DNA of 42,207 nt from Bryobacterales bacterium. GTDB lineage: Bacteria > Acidobacteriota > Terriglobia > Bryobacterales > UBA6623. Numbering within the stretch: position 1 is the first letter of the stretch; each line of letters begins with the position of its first letter. Shown piece after piece: positions 9,001-18,013 of this stretch. The stretch spans positions 1 through 42,207 of the forward strand of contig JAPPMC010000298.1 in NCBI GenBank assembly GCA_028819235.1. Direction: 5' to 3'. A model generated the notes under the pieces. That model did no database searches. It was not told the DNA's origin and saw nothing but the letters and a program-made list of their open reading frames with translations. Position numbers and translations under genes: made by a program.

Positions 9001-9864
9001 CTGGTGCGGCCCACTGCAGTCCTGCCCTGCATCGGCCGGATTCCGATCTCCGCGCCACAGGCCGGAGCGGCGCCTCGACCGGGCTCTTTGCCTCGATTCA
9101 ACGGGCCATCGGTCGCCATCTGGACGATCCGGATTGCCCTTGCCGCAGACTTCGGAGCAATGGACACTGATGCAGGCACCTATGGATCGAGGGCTCTGCA
9201 GTTCAAGACGGGAGTTATTTCCAGCCTATGGACCAAAGTCACGAACGGGCGACCGAACGTCTCTGCGATGGCGCTGTTCCATGCCTTGTGTCGGGTCAAG
9301 TAATCCCGCAGCTGCCAGATCCGTTGCAATGCCGCACGCGCCGCCACTCGGTCCCGAACCCAATGGGGCACGCCACGTCCGGTGATCCAAACGGGCAAGC
9401 CTTCACCTTGCACCCCTCGGCTGCATCCCGCGGGTATCGGCCGGAGTGATCCAAGCGCGTGCCGCCCTTCGGACGTCGGACCCACTAGCCCGCCGGAGAC
9501 TCCGGTGACGCCTGTCAGGCAGACGGACCTCGGACGGTCTGGAACTGCCTCGAGCCACTTGCAGCGCCATCGGGAGCGGCGATCTTGGGACGACCTACGT
9601 CGTCCGCTCGGGCGAGCGCCGGGATGCCCTAGACTCGGCAGCCGCGACTTGGGTCACTCCCGCGTCCCACCAAGGGCATGCTGGAAATCGGCAATACTTG
9701 GCAGGACGCCGCAGAGGGCTGGAGATACAGCACCTGCTGCCGAACGGCACCGGCTCCCAGCGCTTAGCACCATGCGGCAGCTGCCTCGGCCCGCCGCAAC
9801 GGGGCGATACCGCTCCTGATTGGCGGAAGCCAAAGTCCTTTCCGCCCCTTGATACCATCGATTT
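9001..9864. other. Long intergenic stretch, no gene supported
   Basis: About 860 bases with no convincing coding region on either strand. A minus-strand frame across roughly 8997-9485 stays mostly open, with one stop near 9180, but its translation has no recognisable domain. An FMN riboswitch was looked for ahead of the riboflavin gene, because such genes often carry one; the conserved RFN boxes are not visible. Confidence 0.4.
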
Positions 9865-11019
9865 GTGGCCTTCGTGGGGGTAGAAGAAGCCCTTACCGAG
9901 CTCCGTAGCGGGCGAATGGTAGTCGTCGTAGACGACAGTGACCGCGAGAACGAGGGCGACCTGACCATCTGCGCTGAGCACGCCACTCCGGAGGCCATCA
10001 ATTTCATGGCGACGCACGGCCGGGGCTTGATTTGCCTCGCGATGACGGAGGAGCGCTTGGACGAGCTCTCGATCCCGTTGGTGTCCCAGCGCAACACATC
10101 CATGTTCGGCACGGCGTTCAGCGAGCCAATCGACGCGGCCCGTGGCGTGACTACGGGTATCTCGGCAGCTGACCGATCGTGCACGATCCAGGTCGCGATC
10201 AATCCGGCTACCCGCGCTTCCGACCTCGCGCGCCCGGGTCACGTGCACACCCTCCGGGCGCGGAGGGGGGGCGTTCTGGTACGGGCCGGTCAGACCGAAG
10301 CTGCGGTCGATCTGGCTCGGCTAGCCGGATCAGCGCCTGCGGGTGTGATTTGCGAAGTGATGAAGGACGATGGCACGATGGCCCGTGTGCCGGACCTGCT
10401 CGCCTTCTGTGCACGCCACGGTCTCAGAATGCTAAAGGTAGCGAGCCTGATCCGCTACCGGCTTGAGAACGAGACCTGTGTGCGCCCGATTGCCGAAGGC
10501 ATCGCGGACACGGAGTTCGGCCTGTTCCGGGCGCTTGCCTACGGGACAGACTTGGATGACGAGGTGCACGTCGCCTTGGTTCACGGAGACCCCGCCCAGG
10601 CCGAAGCCGCTATGGTTCGCATGCACTCCCACGACCTGTTCGGAGACGTGTTCGGTGCCCGCGCCAACCCGGGCTTCCGCCACATTCGCGACTCCATGCG
10701 AATGATCTGCCAGGAGGGTTGCGGAGCATTGGTGTACCTGCACCACAGGGCACTTGGATTCGCGATCGACGAGGTGGCCGGCGGGGTGGGCACGATCGTG
10801 CCCCATCCCCAGTTAGCGACGGCGCCGTCAGATGACGGGGTCTCGAGGCTGCAGTACCGAATTGGCCTTGGAGCGCAGATTCTGAAAGATCTTGGACTGC
10901 GCCGGATCCGGCTCCTTACCGATCGCCCACGGCGCGTAGGAGGACTTGAGGGCTTCGGAATTCAGATTGTCGATCAGATTCCAATCATGGCAGTGGACCT
11001 ACCAGTCGCTGTAGCCTAA
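9865..11019 (+). CDS. ribBA: RibBA-type protein: DHBP synthase with degenerate GTP cyclohydrolase II domain
   Basis: A 384-residue protein starting at GTG 9865. The N-terminal half is 3,4-dihydroxy-2-butanone-4-phosphate synthase (riboflavin pathway), with DDSDRENEGDL at residues 23-33, GRGLICLAMT, GVTTGISAADRS and PAGVICEVMKDDGTMARVPDL. In the usual GHTEA motif, whose His is a metal ligand in E. coli RibB, this protein has GQTEA with Gln at 143. The C-terminal half has the fold signature of GTP cyclohydrolase II (LGAQILKDLGLRRIRLLT, GLEGFGIQIVDQIPI). However, the zinc motif HSEC...CxC is replaced by HSHDLFGDVFGARANPG (254-270), so all three cysteine positions are lost (Asp257, Asn268, Gly270). 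The EGRGIGL loop is replaced by RALGFAI. The second half is therefore probably inactive as a cyclohydrolase. Confidence 0.88.
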   Translation: MAFVGVEEALTELRSGRMVVVVDDSDRENEGDLTICAEHATPEAINFMATHGRGLICLAMTEERLDELSIPLVSQRNTSMFGTAFSEPIDAARGVTTGISAADRSCTIQVAINPATRASDLARPGHVHTLRARRGGVLVRAGQTEAAVDLARLAGSAPAGVICEVMKDDGTMARVPDLLAFCARHGLRMLKVASLIRYRLENETCVRPIAEGIADTEFGLFRALAYGTDLDDEVHVALVHGDPAQAEAAMVRMHSHDLFGDVFGARANPGFRHIRDSMRMICQEGCGALVYLHHRALGFAIDEVAGGVGTIVPHPQLATAPSDDGVSRLQYRIGLGAQILKDLGLRRIRLLTDRPRRVGGLEGFGIQIVDQIPIMAVDLPVAVA

Positions 11020-11378
11020 ATCTTGGCCCTCCCTTCCAAACCCAATCTCGCCCCCCTCGCCACACACCCCACGACTGTTTCCATGTATCGACGCCTCAGG
11101 AACGGGTCTGACACGCACTGCGGCAGAGTCCAATTGGCGGCGGCGACTGTGGTCGGGTTCACGGAGGTCAGGTGGAGGCGGATTGCGGAGGTATGCTGTT
11201 GGCGGACTCCTTCGACTAGTGGCTGACGCGGCGGCAAAGTTCCGGGCGTAGCGGTCGACGACCAACATGCGACCGGAGCTGCAGTAGTGCAGCGATCGCG
11301 CCGCAATTGATTCACGTGCAGGTCGTCGTCGGCGAGGGACATCTGCTAGGGCGGAGCGTCGATAGCAGATTCATCAAT
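11020..11378. other. Intergenic, no gene supported
   Basis: Short arginine/serine-rich open frames occur on the minus strand (for example 11016-11342), but no domain is recognised. No clear terminator hairpin follows ribBA. Confidence 0.35.
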
Positions 11379-11424
11379 CCTTAACAGCCCTTAAACCTCT
11401 CCTTAATCGTTCGTCCGGTATTAT
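11379..11424 (+). promoter_or_regulatory. Candidate PhoB-like activated promoter: three CCTTAA repeats plus -10
   Basis: CCTTAA occurs three times at 11379, 11389 and 11401, with start-to-start spacing of 10 and 12 bases, close to one helical turn. Twelve bases after the last repeat is TATTAT (11419-11424), a good -10 match, while no -35 box is seen at the usual distance. Tandem direct repeats at about 11 bases directly upstream of a -10 are the layout of PhoB/OmpR-family activator sites, and TTAA-centred repeats are known from Pho boxes of cyanobacteria. The next gene downstream is a phosphate-selective porin homologue at 12007. The long gap (about 580 bases) and the reading of the repeats as a Pho box are the weak points. 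Confidence 0.4.
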
Positions 11425-12006
11425 CGGGACAACTCAAGTGCTTCCCGAAATCGCACTGACAGAGTGTGATCGGGTTGGTTCCTAATTCCGTATGGAGCAT
11501 GGCACGGCGAGTTCGTCCAAGTGCCGTATCCGAGGGTAGCCTGTGGTATGTATTCTAACTGCGATGTTTGTCGAGATGGACGGGTTCTCGGCCCGAGACC
11601 CAACCCACGAGGTCGCCCGTTTCCCGCGCGCTTCTGTGAGTTGGATTGAATTCCAGTTGTCGCTCCGAAGGGCAAGAAACTGGGTTATGTATAGAGCCCG
11701 GAGATCCTACTCGATTCGGCCTAGGGTGTGGCGCGCATTGGAGTTGATTCTCCCGTGGACGCGCACTTCCGGCGTCTGTGTGGGAAGCGCTGGCCCATGT
11801 CCAAAACAAGCTACAGCCAGTCACATCGATTACTCGGAAGCACGATGAATCATCCCGATAGGAGATCCCAACACTACTGTGAGAATCCAAAGGAGATGTA
11901 GTTGATTCCACCGAAGTGGGGGCAACGATGGCTCCCTAGCCGGTCGTCTGCCCACCTTTCGCGCTCACACGCTGCTGAGAGTGCGTCGCTTCCTCCGGAG
12001 AGCCTT
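11425..12006 (+). other. Long leader or intergenic DNA upstream of the porin gene
   Basis: If the candidate promoter is used, this would be a 5' leader of roughly 570 bases. A possible 101-codon frame (11543-11848) has no recognised domain and is not called. Composition is visibly less GC-rich than most of the window. A GGAG ribosome binding site lies at 11997-12000, six bases before the porin ATG. Confidence 0.35.
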
Positions 12007-13836
12007 ATGATCATTCAGAATCAGCGAAGTCGTACGATCGTCATCGCCTTGTTGGCCGTGACAATCTTCGCCCTTCCGAGCTTGCCGGGAAAGCAGAACA
12101 CCGGAACTGTTCGAGGATTCGTTTACGACATAGCGACGGGCACACCCCTGCCGCAAGTCCAAGTCAAGATGATCGGCGAGGTGATGGTTACGGCTATCAC
12201 CACAATCGAAGGGAATTTCAGGATCGAGGGTGTGCCAGTTGGGCTTTACAGGATCAGTTATTCCTCGGCCATTCACCGAGCCATGAATGTCGAAGGACTG
12301 GAGGTCATTGCCGGAGAGATCGCGGACGCCAGTGCGGGGATGTCAATGCGCGTTAAGTCGACGGGTGCGTTATCCTCTGCGAGCAAGCAGCCCACGCTTC
12401 TGGAGCGCAACTCGAACTCCACCGCCTCCCGCGGCATCGGCCTAGCTAGGGACCGCGACGTGGCACTGCCCGATGCTCTGCGGTCAATCGAGAACTCCGC
12501 CATGGTGACGACACTAACCAATGTAGAGTCCGCAGGTGGTCTCGATGCGCAAAACAGGCGCGCCGCTCTGGATTTGAACAGATCCGAGACTCTAGCTATT
12601 GGAGCATCGGTCTTGGACGTCGACACAGGTGTCGACGAACAGTTGCCGAGCCCACAAGCGACACATGACCGAGTCAGTCCACAAGCAGCGTCGGCCATGG
12701 CGCCACGTGGTAGCGTCCGTGTCGACCGCAACGGGCTGAGAATAGAGTCCCGCGGAGGGGCATTCATGTCTGAGATGCATCTCCGTTCGCAAATCCGGTT
12801 CTCGTCGCCCTCTCCGAGCGTCCCGCGGCAGCCGGGGCATTTTCTTCGGGCGAGAGAGAATGATCTGCGATTCCGAAGGGCCCGTTTCAAGACTTCCGGT
12901 CACATGCTCAGGCCGTGGATTCGGTACGCCACGGAATACGATCTCGTTGGTACTCGAATGCTTGACATGCGTGTCACGGTCCAGAAGTGGGAATGGCTCC
13001 AGTTTCGATTCGGACAGTGGAAGACAGAGTTCGGCCGGGAACGCGTAAGTTCCTCGGGGCGTCAGGAGTTCGTGGAGCGATCAATCGTAAATCGGCAGTT
13101 TACGGTCGACCGCCAAAAGGGATTCATGGTCATGGGCCGAGTGAAGAATGGTACGCGAGCAGATTCACGGTACTACGCCGGCGTATTCACCGGTAACGGC
13201 CGGGGCTTCCGCTCAAGCGGGGCCGGGAGCTTGGACAATCGAGACGGGTCTCCAATGTGGGTTACCCGGTACCAATGGAATTTCCTGAAGGATGATCCGG
13301 GTTTCTCGCAATCTGATCTCGAGTATCACAGAACGCCAGTGGCCGCGATCGCTATTGGCACGATGAGCAACCGGAGCCGTTTTACCCGGTTCTCTGGAAG
13401 CGGGGGCGGCAGCTTGGACGGATACGAGGTGGGTCTTCCGGGTCAGTTTGCAGTCAGACAGGTCGCAGAGGACTTTGTCCTGAAGTACCGCGGACTATTC
13501 CTGCAGCATGAGCTCCACTGGAAGCAGATTCGGGACCGGATCGACCATAGCATTACCCGCTCGAACGGAGTTTACTTTCAGGGCGGATACTTCCCTCACT
13601 ACGTGGCAGGTTGGGTGCCTGAGCAGCTGGAGCTAGGTCTGCGTTACGCCACGGTCGATCAGGACCGTGTGAGACAGTTCGACAGGATCGTCGAGTCGGC
13701 GTTTGTTGTGAACTGGTTCATGGAAGGGCACGGCAACAAGCTTACCTTCGATATCGCGCACTATCGTTTGGCCCAACCGAACGGCACTGACAAGTCGGCC
13801 ATTCAGGCTCGTGTGCAGTGGGACGTCTCCTTCTAG
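12007..13836 (+). CDS. Phosphate-selective porin (OprO/OprP type) with N-terminal carboxypeptidase-like regulatory domain
   Basis: A 609-residue predicted outer-membrane porin. The start at 12007 is chosen because of GGAG six bases upstream and a signal peptide (RTIVIALLAVTIFALPSLPG); an in-frame ATG at 11902 would bury that signal. Residues about 30-105 form a carboxypeptidase-like regulatory domain (GTVRGFVYDIATGTPLPQVQV, IEGNFRIEGVPVGLYRISY). Residues about 105-240 form a Ser/Ala-rich linker without a recognised fold. From about 240 the sequence resembles porin O/P: RNGLRIESRGG, LRFRRARFKTSGHMLRPWIRYATEYD, LQFRFGQWKTEFGRERVSSSGRQEFVERSIVNRQF. It ends in a Phe-terminated beta-strand (IQARVQWDVSF). 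OprP/OprO channels pass phosphate or polyphosphate; many distant homologues have unproven specificity. The N-terminal fusion is unusual. Confidence 0.82.
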   Translation: MIIQNQRSRTIVIALLAVTIFALPSLPGKQNTGTVRGFVYDIATGTPLPQVQVKMIGEVMVTAITTIEGNFRIEGVPVGLYRISYSSAIHRAMNVEGLEVIAGEIADASAGMSMRVKSTGALSSASKQPTLLERNSNSTASRGIGLARDRDVALPDALRSIENSAMVTTLTNVESAGGLDAQNRRAALDLNRSETLAIGASVLDVDTGVDEQLPSPQATHDRVSPQAASAMAPRGSVRVDRNGLRIESRGGAFMSEMHLRSQIRFSSPSPSVPRQPGHFLRARENDLRFRRARFKTSGHMLRPWIRYATEYDLVGTRMLDMRVTVQKWEWLQFRFGQWKTEFGRERVSSSGRQEFVERSIVNRQFTVDRQKGFMVMGRVKNGTRADSRYYAGVFTGNGRGFRSSGAGSLDNRDGSPMWVTRYQWNFLKDDPGFSQSDLEYHRTPVAAIAIGTMSNRSRFTRFSGSGGGSLDGYEVGLPGQFAVRQVAEDFVLKYRGLFLQHELHWKQIRDRIDHSITRSNGVYFQGGYFPHYVAGWVPEQLELGLRYATVDQDRVRQFDRIVESAFVVNWFMEGHGNKLTFDIAHYRLAQPNGTDKSAIQARVQWDVSF

Positions 13837-13904
13837 CATCGCAAGAATATTCGGATATACCGGTGGGATCGACGGAGACGGTCCGAGGGTGCTTCCATTG
13901 CACC

Positions 13905-14545
13905 CAGATACCGGATCACCCTAGGGCTGCCGAGCGGGAGGAGCTACTCCCCTCCGCCCATGCTGGGAAGCCCCCCGGAAGAGTGTTTGTCAGTGCCCGG
14001 GCCCTGCTGCTGTGCGATCAGCGGCTGCCGGCCAGCCTGGATGGTCGCTGCCGCGACGGAGGCCCTGAGGATCTCGGCCCGCACAATCGAGCACCTCAAG
14101 CGCTGCTTCGTGGAGAGAGGGCTGGAGGCCGTACTGCAGGGCAAACCGCAAGCAATGACGTTCGATGGGTCGTTCGAGACTCGCTTGGTATCGCTGGCCT
14201 GCTCGCAGGCCCCTGCGGACCACGTCGCTAGACGGAGCGCCCGCTGGCAGAGAAGGCCGCCGAACTGGTCGTGATGCCGCGCTTCTCGTCGGTGACGGTC
14301 CGGCGGAAACCCAAACAAGTGCGCTAGAGCATGACCTGAAGCAGTATTGAGCGGATCCCGGCGCAGACGAGCGCGGCGCTCGCCACGGGCATGGAGGACG
14401 CGCTGGGCGTGTACGCCCGGCCCTACGATCCCGGTCGGCCGTTCGTCTGCCTGGACGAGACCAACCAGCAGCCAAATTGGGAGTTGCCCCGGCGATCCTC
14501 CGACTTCTTGGAGCGCTGGTCTTGCCGCTCCGTCGCTGCTAGGCG
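13905..14545 (+). mobile_element. IS630-family transposase relic
   Basis: A broken transposase runs downstream of the porin gene. It begins in one frame (YRITL) and shifts to another (AEREELLPSAHAGKPPGRVFVSARALLLCDQRLP), the IS630 N-terminus. It shifts again for WMVAAATEALRISARTIEHLKRCFVERGLEAVLQG, the helix-turn-helix region. Further on, the catalytic core start reads MEDALGVYARPYDPGRPFVCLDET, containing the first DDE aspartate in the CLDET motif. Several shifts and in-frame stops are present, and the second half of the core is not recognisable. No clear terminal inverted repeats or TA duplication could be picked by eye. It lies against the 3' end of the TPR gene at 14699. Confidence 0.72.
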
Positions 14546-14698
14546 CTGATGGCGCACGTGGCGAACCGCACGCCAGATGTGAACTTCCTGCCCGAGCGGA
14601 AGGAGCGGCCCGAGCCAGTGCGACTGACGAAGCTCACACGTGTTCGAGAACGCGTTTGCTGGTTGTGGCGGGAGGCGCCGCTACGGCGTACTCCGGCA

Positions 14699-15994
14699 CT
14701 AGCGGGAGCCTGCCTCGAGCATGCGCAGCTCCTCCGCCACGCCACCAGTTCGCATCGCCTCTCGCTCCCGCTCGACGACGAGCTTGTGGATCTCGCGCTC
14801 TTGCCTAGCCTCCCTAGTCTTACCGAGCCTTTGGTAGACCCGAGCTAGGCGGTAGTGCGGTTTCGACGCTGAGGGGTTTAGGTCGGCCGCACGGCGCAAG
14901 TGCTCTTCTGCCTGTGCGAAGTCGCGACGTTTTTCCAGCAGGACTCCGAGCTCATAGTGCGCCTCCCAGAATTCGTCTTCGCGCTCGATCGATTCTCGCA
15001 GCAGGTCTTCAATCCTTGCCAAGGCCACCTCGTCCCGTCGAGTCCCGAGCTGGGCCAGCAGTGCTTGGCCGTACAGGAAGGGTCCGAAATGGTTCTTTGA
15101 GTGCTCGGTGTGGAACACGCGCATGCGCTCCGTGATGTGGTCAATGCGGCTCGCGGCGTGCTGCAAGAGCCGTCCGAGGAACGCATGCGGCTGTTCCAGC
15201 TGCGGTGCAAGTTCCGCAGCACGCAGAAAGCGGCTCACCGCTTCGTGAAACTCGCGCTTGCCATATGCTGCGATTCCCAGGCCGATCTCGAGCGCCGGGC
15301 TCTTGTCAAAGTACTTCCGTCCTTCTTCGAAAGCCCTCGTCGCCGCCTCGAAGTCCTGCTGGCGGAGGTGAAAGTAGCCAAGGTCGTAGTGCAGCGACTC
15401 GTCGTACGGCTCGTTCTCCACCGCGGCCTGCAGGTGCTGCAATCCCTTCTCGACCTCCCCGGCCATCGTGTACGCCTTTCCCAACAGGTTGTTGAGCGCC
15501 GGGGTCGCGGCCATCTCCAAGGCCGACTCACCGAGGGCGGCGGCCCGGCGGGGCATGTCTGCCTGAAGGTAGAGGGACACGGCTCTTATGTACGCATCCG
15601 TGTCGCCAGCCTTGCGCGCGTAGCGCTCTTCCCATTCCGCGGCCCGCGCCCAGTCCCGATAGTCTGAGTAGAACATTGCGAGCGCATGCTGGATGACCGG
15701 GTTGTCGCGCCCCACGCGTTCGGCCTCGGTCGCATGTCTGGCCGCCTCGGCGTGTAGGTTGAGCATCTGGTAGGTGTGCGCGAGGCCAATCCAGGCCCTC
15801 GCATCGGTGGGCGCACTCTCAACGGCCCGCTCGAGAAGCCTTTGGGCTGCGGGCACGTCCCGGCTCTGGAGGGCCATCAGCCCGCGCTGGATGAGCGTCT
15901 CCGGCGTGGGCCCCTGATTCTGGGCACCGCACAGTGCCCATGGGCACCAGAGAGTTGACGCCGCGGCTAGCCAGACTCCGCGTGCCGTCATCAA
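14699..15994 (-). CDS. Exported tetratricopeptide-repeat protein
   Basis: A 431-residue protein with a probable signal peptide (MMTARGVWLAAASTLWCPWALCGAQ) followed by TPR units along the whole length. Examples are LIQRGLMALQSRDVPAAQRLLERAVESAPTDA near the N-terminus, LHYDLGYFHLRQQDFEAATRAFEEG in the middle and HYELGVLLEKRRDFAQAEEHLRRAADLNP near the end. TPR arrays bind proteins and have no catalytic role of their own. The gene is divergent from the sulfatase at 16085, with about 90 bases between starts, so the two may share a control region. In Acidobacteria, TPR proteins are often found with CRTAC1/ASPIC and TonB-receptor genes, as here. Two adjacent ATGs (15994 and 15991) are equally good starts. 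Confidence 0.85.
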   Translation of the reverse strand: MMTARGVWLAAASTLWCPWALCGAQNQGPTPETLIQRGLMALQSRDVPAAQRLLERAVESAPTDARAWIGLAHTYQMLNLHAEAARHATEAERVGRDNPVIQHALAMFYSDYRDWARAAEWEERYARKAGDTDAYIRAVSLYLQADMPRRAAALGESALEMAATPALNNLLGKAYTMAGEVEKGLQHLQAAVENEPYDESLHYDLGYFHLRQQDFEAATRAFEEGRKYFDKSPALEIGLGIAAYGKREFHEAVSRFLRAAELAPQLEQPHAFLGRLLQHAASRIDHITERMRVFHTEHSKNHFGPFLYGQALLAQLGTRRDEVALARIEDLLRESIEREDEFWEAHYELGVLLEKRRDFAQAEEHLRRAADLNPSASKPHYRLARVYQRLGKTREARQEREIHKLVVEREREAMRTGGVAEELRMLEAGSR

Positions 15995-16084
15995 GTCTCA
16001 ATGATAGCGAGAGGGACTGTCGGCAAGATCCGAGCTTGACTGCAGAGCCGGCCACCCTTCCGCAGCTTCGCTACACTGCTTGCG

Positions 16085-17632
16085 ATGCGCTGGCGAGAGT
16101 TGATTGTCGGGCTGGTGGCAGGTGGCTTGGCCGGCTGCGCGGGTGGTTCGGCGGGTGATCGTCCGAACGTGCTCTTTGCGATCTGGGACGACGTTTCCTA
16201 CCCGCACGTGTCCGCCGCTGGCTCCAAGATGGTTGCCACACCGGCTTTCGACCGGGTGGCAGCGGAGGGGGCGCTGTTTCGCAACGCCTACGCCCCCGCG
16301 CCGGGCTGCAGTCCAACTCGGGCAGCCTTTCTCACCGGACGCCACATTTGGATGATCGAGCAGGCTGGCACTCACGCGAGCTCTTTCCCGGCCGCATATG
16401 TCTCGTACCAGGACCTGCTCGAGGATGAGGGTTATGCGGTCGGCTACACGGGCAAGCCGTGGGGACCGGGTCGCTGGGAGAAGTCGGGCCGCTTGCGGAA
16501 CCCGGTTGGGCCGGCCTTCCAGGAGAGGACGCTCGATCCCCCGTACCGCGGGATCCGAAACGTCGATTACGCGGGGAATTTCGAGGCATTCTTCGAATCC
16601 AAGGAGGAGGGCCGGCCGTTCAGCTTCTGGGTCGGCGGCAGTGAGGCCCACAGGGCCTTTGAGGATGGTTCTTGGACAACCGCCGGCAAGAAGCTCGAGG
16701 ATGCGGAAGTCCCGCCCTTCCTTCCAGACACTCCTGTCGTAAGGGGAGACCTCTTGGACTACGCGGTGGAGATCGAGTGGTTCGATTCCCACATCGGGCG
16801 CATCCTGGAATTCCTAGACGAGCAGGGAGAGCTGGACAACACCTTGGTGATCTTCACTGCCGACAACGGGATGGCGTTCCCAAGGGCCAAGGCTAACCTC
16901 TACGATTACGGAATCCATATGCCGTTGGCGATTCGCTGGCCGGGCAGGGGAGGCCGAGGCCGGAGCATCGACGACCTGGTGCAGTTCGTGGACCTGACAG
17001 CCACGATCCTGGACTTGGCCGGAGTCGCGCATCCGGGCGGAACGTCGGCAATGGCTGGCCGCAGCATCCGGTCGATTCTTGAGTCCAACGAGGACGGTGT
17101 GGTCGACGACACCCGCACGCGCGCCTATTCTGGTCGCGAGCGCCATTCTTCGTCCCGCTGGAACAACCTCACTTACCCCCAGAGGTCGATGCGTACACCC
17201 GACCACCTGTACATTCGAAACTTCAAGCCATTGCGGTGGCCAGCCGGCGATCCCCAAAAATTCGAAGCAGACGGCAGCACTCTCGGTCCCATGCGCGGCG
17301 GCTACCACGACATCGACGCCTCGCCGACGCTGACCGCTTTGATCGAGGGACATGAGGACGGGACGATAGCGCCGTTTCTCGAACTGGCTGTGGCGAAACG
17401 CCCTGCCGAGGAGCTGTTCGACCTGCGGGTCGACCCCGGCTGCCTGAACAACTTGGCCGTTGATCCCGAGTATTCCAGCCTTCTCGCGGAGTTGCGGTCG
17501 GAACTTGACGAGTATTTGGCACGCACGGGGGATCCGCGGGCCAGTGGCAACGGGGAGGTCTGGGAGGAGTACGTGAGATACTCCGCCATCCGGCGATTCC
17601 CGAGGCCGTCCGAAGCCGGGGACGACTACTAA
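16085..17632 (+). CDS. Lipoprotein sulfatase, SGSH-like
   Basis: A 515-residue type I sulfatase. A lipoprotein signal is seen (lipobox LAGC with Cys18). The calcium-binding Asp35-Asp36 (FAIWDDVSYPH) is present. The CxPxR signature CSPTR places the formylglycine precursor at Cys75. The conserved Lys is in YTGKPWGPGRW, and the second metal motif FTADNGMAFPRAKANLYDYG lies near residue 260. The last motif and the overall order resemble N-sulfoglucosamine sulfohydrolase-like enzymes, which remove sulfate from aminosugars, but the substrate remains inferred. A formylglycine-generating enzyme is needed and is not encoded in this window. The gene precedes a CRTAC1-like gene, a TonB receptor and an alpha-mannosidase on the same strand, suggesting a role in sulfated glycan breakdown. 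Confidence 0.9.
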   Translation: MRWRELIVGLVAGGLAGCAGGSAGDRPNVLFAIWDDVSYPHVSAAGSKMVATPAFDRVAAEGALFRNAYAPAPGCSPTRAAFLTGRHIWMIEQAGTHASSFPAAYVSYQDLLEDEGYAVGYTGKPWGPGRWEKSGRLRNPVGPAFQERTLDPPYRGIRNVDYAGNFEAFFESKEEGRPFSFWVGGSEAHRAFEDGSWTTAGKKLEDAEVPPFLPDTPVVRGDLLDYAVEIEWFDSHIGRILEFLDEQGELDNTLVIFTADNGMAFPRAKANLYDYGIHMPLAIRWPGRGGRGRSIDDLVQFVDLTATILDLAGVAHPGGTSAMAGRSIRSILESNEDGVVDDTRTRAYSGRERHSSSRWNNLTYPQRSMRTPDHLYIRNFKPLRWPAGDPQKFEADGSTLGPMRGGYHDIDASPTLTALIEGHEDGTIAPFLELAVAKRPAEELFDLRVDPGCLNNLAVDPEYSSLLAELRSELDEYLARTGDPRASGNGEVWEEYVRYSAIRRFPRPSEAGDDY

Positions 17633-18013
17633 GGCAGTCCTCTGGACCGCCGTATTCGGCGGGTCGTCGCAACCGGGCCCAATCGTCTGCATGTCGGTGT
17701 CCTGTTCCCGTCGGACTGCGCCGAATGGGATCTGACGCCGGGTCCGAGCGCGCCCGGTCCCGGTCTCGGAAATCCTTTGGGAATCGCCAAGGTTCTGGGC
17801 GCCTTTTCGGCAGACTCGCAAGAACCTCCGCGACGCGGCTGTCCGCAACGGGAGGCGTGCCCTTTGTCGACTCTCGGCACGTCCGTCTCCGCCGGAGGCC
17901 AACGTCTCGGCCGAGGAACGTGTTTCGCGAGAAATGCTCCACGCGGCTCAATCCAGTCCAAGGGACATCTACGCATTGCTCATGGCTCCGCTTCCGGCGA
18001 TAGGATCTTTGGC
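17633..18013. other. Intergenic, no gene seen
   Basis: About 380 bases between the sulfatase and the CRTAC1-like gene. The downstream frame stays open back to 17777, but that extension lacks a signal peptide or any domain and is not called. No confident promoter or hairpin was identified. Confidence 0.4.

Noticed and set aside
9700..9864. FMN riboswitch ahead of the riboflavin gene
   Set aside because: Expected from other bacteria, but the conserved RFN sequence boxes are not visible here.
11902..12006. N-terminal extension of the porin from ATG 11902
   Set aside because: The extension hides the signal peptide, while ATG 12007 has GGAG six bases upstream.
16814..17902. A 362-codon open frame on the minus strand
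   Set aside because: It is antisense to the SGSH-like sulfatase, with no recognisable domain or start signal.
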